Assembly (NCBI GenBank): GCA_013433145.1
Contig: CM024180.1
Location: forward strand, 1,054,001 to 1,118,000
Source: Ascaris suum
Taxonomy: Eukaryota; Nematoda; Chromadorea; Rhabditida; Ascarididae
DNA length: 64,000 bases
Direction of reading: 5' to 3'
Shown: positions 38,620-48,589 of the stretch, piece after piece
Numbering within the stretch: the first letter of the stretch is position 1
Layout of the letters: every line of letters starts with the position of its first letter
Program-made: the position numbers and the translations under genes
Notes under the pieces: model-generated
Seen by the model: the letters and a program-made list of their open reading frames with translations, nothing else
Database searches by the model: none
What the model was told of the DNA's origin: nothing

Positions 38620-41600
38620 AAAATAAAAAAAATAATATTCGCGTTGAAAGAGTAATAAAGTAGAAAAAAACAACATTAACTTTTAAAATGTATGCATGTA
38701 GAAGAGTAAAATAATGCGAAAAAAAAAGATTAAAAAAGAAAAAGAAATAACCAGCAAGCGATGCAGTCCAAAAGCATGAGATGCATCCAGCGATAAGGGC
38801 TCGGACCGCTAATTTTGAAAGGAGTGGCTTTCTAGATGGAGCCATTCCACCCAGAATACCCAATTGGATACCAATCGAGCTTATATTCGAAAAACCACAA
38901 AGCGCATATGTTGCAATCATTTGTGATCGTGCCTGTAATTACTCAAAAACTAGTGAAATTGTTCTGAACAATGTTGCCATTTTGCAATCTCATCATCTAT
39001 CATCATATTACTTATTACTTCTCGAAGTCAAGGAAATCCGTGAGGACAAAGACTTGCTTGGATTGGGCCGAATAAGACTATACACTTACAATCAGTGATA
39101 GGGCCTAGGTAAGAGAACTAGGATGATGAAAATATTCTCATCTGGGTCTGGAAATAGGCAGAAAGTGTTACAAACCATATTTGGTTTGCTTCTAAATTGG
39201 AGAAATTTTTTGATATTTCAATGAAATTTCTGTACTTGTTTTTAAGCGAAGAAAAAGAAATTACCTATATCTATGAACTGCTTTTTTTGGCTTTTTCTAC
39301 CTTTTCGCTTTCTATACTGTGGCTTTTCTATGCGTTTTCTCCTCTACTCAGAATTGCAAAAATTTTTTCTGCCATGAATATTTTTTGGCTCATTTGGTTA
39401 CAGCTCGACTTTTCTTCTTTTCTTCATTTGGAAAGACCTGTTTCTTGAGAAAATTTACATTGAATCGAACCATAAAACAATCTAAATTGAATTTCTCTAT
39501 GTCGTCAACTGCAATTCTGATATGCGTTCTCTTATAAGAGCGATATTTAAGCGATTGAAAATTCAGAAAAATTTCTGATCCCTTCTCACCTTCACTGAAA
39601 ATATGATCAATGTTGTCGAAATCAACTACAATATAAAAGCACAAAAATTACCGTCAACAATGGTGGATCGGCAGAGACCATTTCGCCTAATTTTTGATAC
39701 GCAATAAATTCATTTAATATCGTTTTTGTTCCCATTAATTGTGCCACACGTAACGTTTGCTCTGTACTTGACGTAACACCCATTAAATATGCGAGTGGAA
39801 AGAACGCATAACCGAGAATTACCTTCAATGACGTTTTGATTAGAGCAACAACAGATGAGATGAGATGAGATGAGATGAGATGTAGCGTTTCAAAAGATTT
39901 GTCTATACGCCGATGAGATCAGCCGCTTAAGTGATCCGCAGTAACAGCCTAATAGATCCGCACATATGTATACAGTAATGGTTTAGTAGGCGCACACAAG
40001 TTTTTGAACCTGAGCATTTTGGAGCAATCATTGGAGCGGCAATTTTGCTTTATTATAATGTGAAGCGCCCAGCCGACTTATTCGGGAATCATTTGTCGAA
40101 TTAGCCGTGGTAAATCGTTTTTTGGCGTTCTATGATTCCTGCTGTCAAATTTTTGTCGCAATCAAGGAAACGATAAATCGATATGCCATCGTTGTTTTAA
40201 GGCTTTACAAATTATTTCGTTGTTTAAAAAAAAATGATATTGCCGCCTCGCCTTTGGCAATTTCTCCTATTTATTTATGCAAATTTTTACGGTCCATTTT
40301 TTTTCATATTTGCCTAGCTTTCCGACCAAAATTTTCACCCTGTGTGCCTGATTATTGTATGGTAAAAATCTATCTAAATATTCAAATATTTTTTGAGTCT
40401 TGAATGCCTCTGTGATGAGGAGACATTAGTTATTTTTTGTACCGGCTTTCCAAAGATGATCTGTAGAAGCTTCTAGGATAATTTGTTCGTATCTACTTCG
40501 GATGATTCTTGGATATCAACTTGAAAGTTCACTATTGGGAGTCGCAAAGTTTTATCGCAAAGAAGCGAAGAATACCTCGAGATTCCATCCTTCATAGCCA
40601 AGTAGACCAATAAGCCAAGAAATGGCATTGTTTGCGAATGCCAATAGTGCCAGAAAAACGATCAAGTTGGCCAAAATGGCCATTACCAATTCAACAGCCA
40701 TCACGGCACCGTTGCTGATACACTCAAGTGCATTGTTTTCCTCTCTGGAAGCACTCTACTATTGGTCAGATGATGCTGTGGGAAGGTCAAGAACGGTCAA
40801 GAAAGTTGAAAATGGTCAAGAAATAGTTTTAAATCATAACCCAGGCGTCAACAGAACTCGCAACTAAACGTAACTGTGATCATATGCTCATTTAACCTGG
40901 TATCGTACAAATATTTGGCTCATAAACATCTCGTCGATGCAATATATGTCCGTTTGGATGCCTTGCTTGGGTTGATGCCGAAACAACCATTAAAAAATGC
41001 ACTCTTCTTCTTATCACAATTATTCAACCTCTGTCTACATATACGACAAGTACTATATAAAATTAAACTGAGAGGTAGACAAATATGTTCGATTCTATTA
41101 TGCAGAAATGAGCATCTATATTTCGATGTGCGACTTCAATACCTAATCCACACTGCGGCTATCGGTTCTATATCAATTCAGCTGCTTTGTTGTACATCTA
41201 TGCGGATGATACAATGCTTGCTGATTGTTGTAAGCGTTGGAAGCACAAAATCAATGCTTCATATCTATTGCTCATAACTTCGAAGTACACTGCGCCTAAC
41301 AAATTGTTTCATTTCGCCAACTATGGATTATTTCAGATTTCGGCGAGAAATTTTCCAGGCAAAAATCTATTCTGAACAAGAACTCACCCTTTCGGAAGAT
41401 CCAACTCCTCAATTTTGACAAGTTGTGACTTTTTTGTTTCTGGATAAAGAATCTTGGAGCATGCCAATGAACCTGGTGCACTCATCACTGTCGATGATAG
41501 AAGGTATGTTGAACATGCGCCAAAACTGATATATGCAGCAAAAAGTGAACCGGCAATACACGAGAATCCACTTGTCATAACGGCATGAATTTCTGATGGT

Positions 41601-44600
41601 GTCATCTTCACTAGATATGGCTTAATAAGTAATGGAGCTTCACTCTGCAAAACAATCTCCTTTTTGCAACGAGGACTACTTTTCCGACGAATTTATATTT
41701 GTATGGTACCTTCCATCAAGGTTACATTTGCATATATTTTGTGCATTACGAGATACGAGACTACTATGGTTTTGACCTTTCCGCCTACTCATTTCTGTGT
41801 TAGATTTATGTGCATGTGTGTGTGTGCATGCATTGTTTATTTGGGTATGTGCAAGCATGTGCGTGCATATTTGCCACCATCTATTCGTCGTTTATGTGAT
41901 ACTTTCAAGCCGTGGACAGCTGAAACTTAGATTTGATGGATACAATTTACTCCGGTGGAGTTGCTTGATTAACTTTCATATAGATCCCCCAACCACAACA
42001 TTGAAATTTGCATAAAAAATTGCACGTGCAACGACATTGCATAAGTGGTCGATTCATAAAATGCATTGCAAAAAAAAAAACAAAAATTTGCAAAAAGTTT
42101 GTTTTCAAGCGTTTCAAGCGACTTCTTAAATAAAATATCATTAAAGCATAAATTATTTTATGAAACTTAATCTCGTTGTGTAATGGCATCGAATGTGAGC
42201 ACTCATAACAGTTGAAATATATTCGCTTTTATATGATTTTAGGCACTCATAGGATAATGGCCCAGAAATTTTGCGAAAGACAACACCTCTCTCCTCTCAC
42301 CCCTTATTTCTCCTTCTCGTTGTTGTACATCAGGTCTTAAACTGCCAACAAATTCTAGTTTCCTAAACCTCGACACCAATTACTATGCGCTTAAAATATG
42401 GACTAAAACAAGTCTTCAATCTTGAAACAACAAAAGTTTCCATAAACTGCTATCGTTTCATCTCTAATAAAAAAAACTTTAGTAGATGCTAATACTGCTC
42501 TTCATAGCTTAATTGAGGTGAACATTGTTATTTAGGTATGGATCATGTTTTCTTGTAAAATCATTGCAAAAGAAGGGTTGTTTGTTTGCAATATGGATTA
42601 CCACCAGGAAATGATCCGTTTGAAAATATACAATAGCTATTCAAGAATTATGGAGGACGGATATGAACAACTAGAGCATGAAATAAGATATTAGTGCAGA
42701 AAACTGAGTAAAACAGCTAGAGTAAAAAATAATTTCGAAGTGATAGAATAAAGAACGATAAAGAACCTGTCCAAGAAAAACGCAAGCGCAAGCATTCAAC
42801 GATTCGGTAGCCGTTGTACCGAGCGTAATTTGCATAAGCCATGCCATTTTCTTCAATAATAACTGCATGATACCGTAATAGTAGAGTAAAGCGACAATTG
42901 CACCAAAGTAGATCACAACTTGAATTGACTGCAATATTTTGTAGTAACTATTCGATGTCACATCATAACATCTCATTTGCATAATTCTGAGCAAAATCTC
43001 GAACGTTGCGCTACTCGCACTACAGGAAAAAGTTTTGCTGCGGAGTGGAGATGATCTCTTTTCGAGGTGATCTCTAATGTCACACAAAGCCTAACAATAT
43101 CGTATTTGTCCAGGACTTAAAGATAGAAGGTAGATATTCACAATCGAAATCCGAGAGTTGGTGGTAAGAAGTTGGAAGAGAAGCTGCGGGGAAGGCTAGA
43201 AAACTCTGATTACTCTATCTTGGAAAGTGAAAAATGTGGGATAGTTTTGCATTAAAATGCTTGTTCTGCCAATCTATTAGATGTACTCAAATTTTCGGCG
43301 ATGAATTTCAGTTTCACCTCAAGTAAAATCCATATTAAACGACACATCAATGATATTATAACATAGTTATCTATCAAATTCAAATGAAATTAACTATAAA
43401 AATTGAAAAAAAAAGGAAGAGGAGATTTATTAGTACCGAAAATGCGAACACCGCACTCATTCCGCATATATTTGGCGGATCGGCAAGAAAACCATAAACA
43501 AATATTGTACCCTCATAAGTATAGTCGAGAAAAACAACAATATAATGCGATAATTTACTGAATTTATCCGAACCCCAATCCCATCGTAAAATTAATAAGC
43601 CAAAAATAAACTGTAGAAAATAACCCCAACAAACAGGTCGCCAATTTATCTGAAATAAAAATCCATTATATTCGTCGATAATTTTTATAATTTTTACGAT
43701 CTTCAACTATAAAAAAAGTGTGTAAAATATACTTCATAGCAGATATTGATAGATTACGATGAAGGAAAAGGGAAAAAATAATTAATGCAATCGTATCAAC
43801 AAAATCGAAGTAAAAGAGGAGGTTATTTCTTTATGGAGAAAAAAAAAGTATTCATCGGGAATGAAACAGATGAAGATAGGCAAATTTCGCAGCAATTTTC
43901 TTCGAGATTTTTCAATGATAAAATTCTATCTATCAATGCAGCTAAATGCATACTCGAAAATTAATAAAAGCATCTCTAAAATTTCAATAAAAACTTCATT
44001 TCTATCCTTATAACCGTAAAAGACTATATCACATTTTCATAGCCCATAGATATTTTATGATTTATGAGGCAAAATTAGCGTATATTTCCCCCAAATTCAA
44101 GCATACTGTAAGCACACTCTAACTGTCTAGTAAAAAAAAATTTACAGAAATTTAGAAACTTTTAAATATTTTCAACTATTAATCTAATTTGATTGTTAAT
44201 TCTTTCATTAAAAAAAAAGCTACTCTAAAGTAAATTGTAGACATGCTAAATGTATCGCATTTTTTAAATTCATTTCGAAGATATTCTTATTCTTAATTCT
44301 TCATTAAGTTCAATAGTAATTTGAGTATCTCTACGAAGTGATGAATCATTCATAAGGAAAAATCATATGGAGATTCAAAAAATATTTACATAAATTTAGT
44401 GAACAATGATGAACTAACCCGTGCCGAATTAGCCGACATTAAGAACATAAAAACGAGAAAGAATGCCATTGCAGAGAGACCCATAAGACGGCTACGATCA
44501 TTTTTCGTATCTACGACTATAAAGGCAATAATCGCTCCCGCAACTAGACAATAGAATATTCTAGAAAATTTCATTTAATATAGCTAAGTAGCTAAATTTA

Positions 44601-47061
44601 AAAAAAAAAAAATTTCGAAAAACTCCTAACAAATTATTCGAATTGTAAGATTTTTTTAATTAATGGGAAATTTCAAATATCATTCGAAAAAGAATTAAAC
44701 AAATATTTCTCATATACTTATAAATTATATTCCAAAATTTTCCGTTGGAAATTCTTTAGCATTGAAAAGGATAGTGAGGGTTGATTTGAAATAATCTTTT
44801 GAGGACGTGAACCACTGGGGACGGAATTGCATTTGCTTAAATATTCCTTTTTTTTTTGAAACCAATAATTAACTATTCTTTACGAAGTAATTGCCTTAAA
44901 TAATAAACCCATTAAAAATTTTTTTTGAAATTATTTAATCGAGGAGAAAAAAGTCATACTTTATTACAGCACTAATGTGTAGGATAAAGTTAAATGAGAG
45001 AAAAAAAGCATTAATTATATATCATATTAAGACATACATTACGAAAAAAATCACAACATGTCATTAGAGAGAATTTTAGAAAAATATAAAGGTTAGAGAT
45101 TGCAATCAAAATAAAATAGTACTTAAAACCAAAGCTAAAGATATCTAATATTTGGTGAATTTAAATAAAAAGCAAAACACCTCACATCCTTACTGGTGTA
45201 ATACTCCAAAGCTTATCGAAAATATGCTTGCCAGGTCGATAAGCTTTCGTATAGAATATATCGCCAAGAAATCTCTTCAGAAGACAGTAGTAAATCGTTA
45301 ATCCCCATGCAATACACGTGAATATCATCATTGCTTCCGCTCTATCGAAATTCCGTATCAATGCAAATACTGCAATATGATTGATTTCATCTCATCTAAA
45401 CACTATTTCCCTGGAAGGAATTTTATGAAAGAACATAGTTGAGCCTTTATCCTCAGAGCGATATCTGGAGAACTTGGAGTATGGTTTTGCAATTGAAGAG
45501 GGAGGGGGGAGCTGGAATCGAAGTAAGGGAAAGGGGGGAGGGAGGTGATGAGAAGGGAAGATACAACAAAAGGAAGTTACAGTGTGCCTGAACATCTATC
45601 ACAGTCTTGACTATAACCGCTACCTGTCTAGGTGCGACAAAGGTAAGTTTCCTGAACACCTATTTGAAGAGAAGGTAATCTAATAGATTTACCGAGAAGA
45701 TAATAACTAAGCAGTCAATGGATTTAAACGAACCTAAGTAAACATGGAAAGCGATAAGAAGTAGTATGAACGCTCCCCATTTAAGATGCCGGCGACGCGT
45801 CTCGACGAATCCCTCGATGCCATTTTGTACGACTGCTATATATCTCATTGGACCGGTGACCTCTTCGTCTAAATATTCCGGTTCTGACAGCTCATCTTCG
45901 CTTGCATTTACCTTATTCTTCGCCATTTTCTGCTTCTCATTGAGCTCATCCTCAGATTTTTTTGCTGCTTCGACATCTCTCAGCGAATTAGGAAGAGGAT
46001 CGATCTTCGACTGAAATGAATAGAGATCTCAACAATGCTGGATTCGCATCACCTCGAAAGATCATTTCTATGTGTTACAAGGATGAATGTTTGTGTCGGA
46101 GCATACGTATACGACGAGAATGAAGGATTATTGCAAGAATTCGAATGAGTGCTCAGAAACAATTCAACTGCTATCCGCATCGTTATCGATTATTATCACT
46201 CGGTTATATTAGTTCAAGAAAAGAAACACTTCAACGTTTTGATGAATAAAAAGGGAAACTATAATTTGCATGATGGATATCCACAGAATCCTTTTCAGCA
46301 AAATTTTTGTTCACTTTACTCTGCATGACGATATTTTCTAGGATTTCTATTATTTTTCAGCGATGATTTCTCAATAAATCTTATGGAAGGTCATCACTTT
46401 ATATTTGCCATTTATTCACATTCTTTTCGTAACATTCTGAATGGTTCTCAGAGTTGTTGCTCAGTGCAATAGTGATCATTTTTGGTGGAATTATCGGTAA
46501 GGTTAGTTGTTTACACACAGAAATAGACATTGTAATAGTACTAGGTTTATGTACACAATTTGACTCAATATGACACTATAGATCAATGATTTGAGAGAAT
46601 AGAGTTGATGTGAAGGAATTGGAGAAAACGCTCATAGAAACGATAAAAAATTATCAAATTACGTCTGTGAAAAATCATAGAAATTTTGCCGAGAAAATTT
46701 AGATGAAGGTAAAAATTGCAACTTGAAAATTTTCTTTAGAGATTGAATTTGTTGATTACACTCTCAAATTTGAAAGTACTACCAAAGAGATTTCTACCAT
46801 AAGACTCTTTATCATGAAGTATTGGCATAGAGGTTTCCATTATAAAAATTTCAGTGATAATAGTCGTATAACGTAAAATTGTTGACGCAAATGGGGGGGG
46901 GGGGGGGGGGGGGAAAAATCAGAAACGGAATGAAACAAAAGTTGAATTAAAAGCTAGCAACGATCAACCCTTTCACATTTTCCAGAACTTACCGAAATGG
47001 ATTGTATTTGAATGTCCGCTGCTGCATTAAGGTAACCATTTTTCTCGTTATCTGGCATCAT
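37278..47061 (-). CDS. SLC28: Concentrative nucleoside transporter (CNT, SLC28 family), complete, 11 coding exons
   Basis: Imports nucleosides across the plasma membrane driven by a sodium (or proton) gradient. Exons: 46993-47061, 45734-46010, 45186-45369, 44419-44560, 43437-43649, 42767-42928, 41388-41644, 40576-40744, 39652-39822, 38752-38932, 37278-37441. They sum to 1,989 nt, giving 662 residues plus stop, the usual animal CNT length. Layout: soluble acidic N-terminus to about residue 95; first membrane segments (about 96-225); INWRPVCWG and the gate region (225-295); nucleoside-binding motif GQSEAPL (348-354); NEFIAY (528-533); and GFSNISS (561-567), matching the Phe, Asn and Ser that contact nucleoside in the bacterial CNT structure. 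The C-terminus carries three N-glycosylation sequons, as expected for its extracellular tail. The Gly-Gln pair at 348-349 is the one found in broadly selective human CNT3. Assignment is from recall of family motifs. Confidence 0.95.
37678..37728. repeat. G-rich tract, quadruplex-capable
   Basis: Plus-strand GGGGGG, an 11-G run, and GGGGG/GGG blocks within 50 bp, in SLC28 intron 10, antisense to the transcript. Confidence 0.85.
38534..38623. repeat. (AAT)n array followed by A run
   Basis: About 25 trinucleotide units to about 38609 and then an A tract, in SLC28 intron 10, some 130 bp downstream of the exon 10 donor on the sense strand. Confidence 0.97.
38752..38932 (-). CDS. SLC28: SLC28 coding exon 10
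   Basis: Follows GAGTAATTACAG. Begins ARSQMIATYALCGFSNISSI, containing the Phe-x-Asn and Ser nucleoside contacts, and ends with a helix through CISCFWTASLAG. Leaves in phase 1 at GTTATT. Confidence 0.93.
39652..39822 (-). CDS. SLC28: SLC28 coding exon 9
   Basis: Encodes VILGYAFFPLAYLMGV and LMGTKTILNEFIAYQKL; the NEF Glu (residue 529) is the second conserved acidic residue of the family's transport site. The acceptor reads TTGAAG, an unusual AAG end. The donor is GTAATT, phase 0. Confidence 0.92.
39853..39882. repeat. (AGATG)6 pentamer repeat
   Basis: Six perfect AGATG units in SLC28 intron 8, close to the exon 9 acceptor. Confidence 0.95.
40576..40744 (-). CDS. SLC28: SLC28 coding exon 8
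   Basis: Follows GTGCTTCCAG. Begins EENNALECISNGAVMAVELV and ends with a helix LIVFLALLAFANNAISWLIG, matching the CNT segment ending N-A-x-x-S-W-L-G. Ends in phase 0 at GTATTC. Confidence 0.92.
41128..41375 (+). mobile_element. Reverse transcriptase scrap (YADD box) in SLC28 intron 7
   Basis: On the plus strand, antisense to SLC28, the frame reads CGYRFYINSAALLYIYADDT followed by MLADCC. This matches the RT stretch G-P-L-L-F-x-x-Y-I-N-x-L then the catalytic Y-A-D-D-T of non-LTR elements. Just upstream, after a one-frame change, FDVRL precedes IPNP, as in the V-R-x-G-V-P-Q-G block. The open part is short and frame-shifted, so it is a dead remnant. YADD alone can occur by chance in a window this size; the flanking agreement is what supports it. 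Confidence 0.45.
41388..41644 (-). CDS. SLC28: SLC28 coding exon 7
   Basis: Follows TTGTTTTGCAG. Begins SEAPLLIKPYLVKMTPSEIH and continues AGSLFAAYISFG and VMSAPGSLACSKILYPET, all standard CNT blocks. The Glu of SEAP (residue 351) corresponds to the cation- and ribose-linked Glu of human CNT3. Ends in phase 2 at GTGAGT. Confidence 0.95.
42767..42928 (-). CDS. SLC28: SLC28 coding exon 6
   Basis: Follows AAATATTGCAG. Reads VVIYFGAIVALLYYYGIMQ, then AWLMQITLGTTATESLNA and ends FLGQ in phase 0. The Gly-Gln that sets nucleoside selectivity are the last two codons of the exon. Confidence 0.94.
43437..43649 (-). CDS. SLC28: SLC28 coding exon 5 (W-R-P-V-x-W-G block)
   Basis: Follows TTTTATTTCAG. 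Begins INWRPVCWGYFLQFIFGLLI, then FLDYTYEGTIFVYGF, the hallmark block preceding the transport core in all CNTs. Ends MSAVFAFS in phase 0 before GTACTA. Confidence 0.93.
44419..44560 (-). CDS. SLC28: SLC28 coding exon 4
   Basis: Follows AATTTTCTAG. Encodes a membrane helix (LVAGAIIAFIVVDTKNDRSR) and another (MAFFLVFMFLMSANSAR), aligning with the CNT region just before the W-R-x-V-x-W-G motif. Ends in phase 0 at GTTAGT. Confidence 0.88.
45186..45369 (-). CDS. SLC28: SLC28 coding exon 3
   Basis: Follows TCATATTGCAG. Reads FALIRNFDRAEAMMIFTCIA and ends …KLWSITPVR plus two bases before a GTGAGG donor. A GTAAGG donor 8 bp upstream (exon end 45194) would leave phase 0, which cannot join exon 4 in frame, so the downstream donor was chosen. 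Confidence 0.8.
45370..45733 (-). other. SLC28: SLC28 intron 2, with note on other introns
   Basis: SLC28 introns are 0.36-1.3 kb: intron 1 (46011-46992) has a 21-G run at 46893-46913; intron 2 is the shortest; intron 6 (41645-42766) and introns 3, 4, 5 and 9 hold nothing I can name; intron 7 (40745-41387) holds the RT scrap; intron 8 (39823-40575) has an AGATG repeat at 39853-39882; intron 10 (37442-38751) has the AAT array and a G-rich run. Open frames on the plus strand within introns (for example 40107-40403) show no family features. Confidence 0.8.
45734..46010 (-). CDS. SLC28: SLC28 coding exon 2
   Basis: Follows a TTCATTTCAG acceptor. Encodes a charged cytosolic stretch (DELNEKQKMAKNKV, then acidic SEDELSEPEYLDEE) and the first membrane helix (WGAFILLLIAFHVYLG). 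Ends in phase 1 at a GTTCGT donor. Confidence 0.88.
46893..46913. repeat. 21-bp G homopolymer
   Basis: An uninterrupted run of G on the plus strand (C on the sense strand) in SLC28 intron 1, 80 bp from the exon 1 donor. Confidence 0.95.
46993..47061 (-). CDS. SLC28: SLC28 coding exon 1
   Basis: Starts with two consecutive ATG codons (47061-47056) and encodes MMPDNEKNGYLNAAADIQIQ plus three residues, ending in phase 0 before a GTAAGT donor. The start was chosen because the exon is short, open and precisely phased to exon 2. Upstream promoter elements were not recognised. Confidence 0.8.
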
Positions 47062-48236
47062 CAACTTGAAGTAACCACTCGACCGGAACCACAACGTATA
47101 TGATCACGTAAGCGTCACTCACGTACTCGGTTAATGGCTTAGCGAAAACGAACAGTTTCAGAGGCGACGTTAATAAGGCTTAACTAAAGGCTGAAAAATC
47201 AGCGGAAAATATCTATGTGTTAAATGACGGTATCTATACACAACGTCAAAAGCAATCTGAAGATAAAACATTAACAGCTCGAGCAATCATGGGAATTCAC
47301 TTCGAGAAGACAGCTCCGGAATCGATTCCTCGGTTATTGAGAATCGATCACTCTTTTCGAGTAGAGTCGGAACCAATGAGTCAAAAAGACGGCAAAATTC
47401 ATTTCAAAGACCAAAATGCGAGTGGGTTTTTCTTTTAAGTGAGAAATCATTTTCGGTCAGCGACATATGAATACAAGCGCATCGCATTGTCTTCATTATT
47501 GATTTTTTGTTCTAAATAACTTACTCCAAATTGCATACAATCTTTTTAGTTAATGGTGTGGAATACACGACTAGCACAACGTTCTCTGCATAGACATTAA
47601 AGTAACTCAATTTCGCGCACAATTTGCTCGAATTATATGTTCATAAATGAATATTTTGATACGCATAAAAATACATCATTTGCATATGAAATATTGGAAT
47701 GCAAATGGTGGATAGATTTATACTGAATGCAAAATTGATTAAAACGTTTATAAATATGAATATAAGAATTGAACGGTATAGAAAGAAAACTCAAAGAAAT
47801 GCGATCAAAGAAATACAAATGATTAGAAATGAAATATTCGATAGGATATATCCGCCATATCCGATGCTTAGAAAACTATTTTTAATTACTTCAATTACAT
47901 ATTAATAAAAGATTTTCTATGTTTAAAAATTAAAATGCTGCAAAATTTTCTTCTAAAATCAAAAGTTTCTCTTCTCTATTCAGCAAATCTTCATATGTTC
48001 TTCATAAGTTGCAAAAATTCGACAATTATTATTTGGTTAATTTGATCGATGTAACTTTTAAATGTTATTCACGTTTTTGTTGCTAGCAAGCTGCTCATTT
48101 TGCTCAAAGAGGGGAGGGGAGGGGGGGGGAGGGAGAGAGAGAGAGTTAAGCGCATGTACTATGATATTTCCCCTCTTATCAGTTCATCAAGAAGTCATTG
48201 ATAATTTCATAAAAAAGTGCGCTGAATATATGCCAC
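47062..48236. other. SLC28: 5' flank of SLC28
   Basis: The likely promoter of SLC28 lies here, but I see no clear TATA box or named motif. A 73-codon plus-strand frame (47217-47438) overlaps it in the opposite direction and has no recognisable features. The rest to 48.2 kb is AT-rich with a purine run (G then GA) at about 48106-48147. Confidence 0.5.
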
Positions 48237-48589
48237 TTAACTGGAGCTAAATTTTGGGACTGCTTTGCGTAAAATCCATAAGAAGTGGCAAACGAATATT
48301 TTCGAGAGCGGAATCGCCGAAAAGGCGAACACAATTTTACTACAAATAATTACGTCAATCTTGAGTCCCTGATACTCCAGTGATTTCAGATCAAACAGTT
48401 TTAGCCTGGTAATGTAATAGGCTGGTATGGACCGTGGCAAGTTTTGCGAAAGGCAATATGGATGAAAGATTTCTGGAAACTCTCTAACATTTTGCTACTG
48501 GAAAGCAAACAAGGAGACCACACATGAGTACAATAACCCAAAATGGTCACCAAAGGTGATATAACGCTCAAATTGCTGTAAGCTAGCAC
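48237..48589 (-). mobile_element. Degraded CR1/Jockey-like non-LTR retrotransposon, RT C-terminal fragment
   Basis: Two overlapping minus frames together give the standard C-terminal part of CR1/Jockey-group ORF2. Frame one (48589-48401) reads ILGYCTHVWSPCLLSSSKML, then ESFQKSFIHIAFRK, matching the family's Y-x-x-x-V-W-S-P, L-E-x-x-Q-R-x-F-T-R pattern. Frame two (48440-48237) continues YYITRLKLFDLKSLEYQGLK and IDVIICSKIVF, matching R-L-x-x-L-x-L-x-S-L-E-x-R-R-x-x-x-D-L. The frame break lies near 48.42-48.44 kb, so the copy is broken. Recalled family pattern, not a search. Confidence 0.75.

Noticed and set aside
38781..39098. A 105-residue plus-strand frame
   Set aside because: It is the antisense shadow of SLC28 exon 10 extended into intron 9.
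40622..40867. An 81-residue plus-strand frame
   Set aside because: Antisense shadow of SLC28 exon 8.
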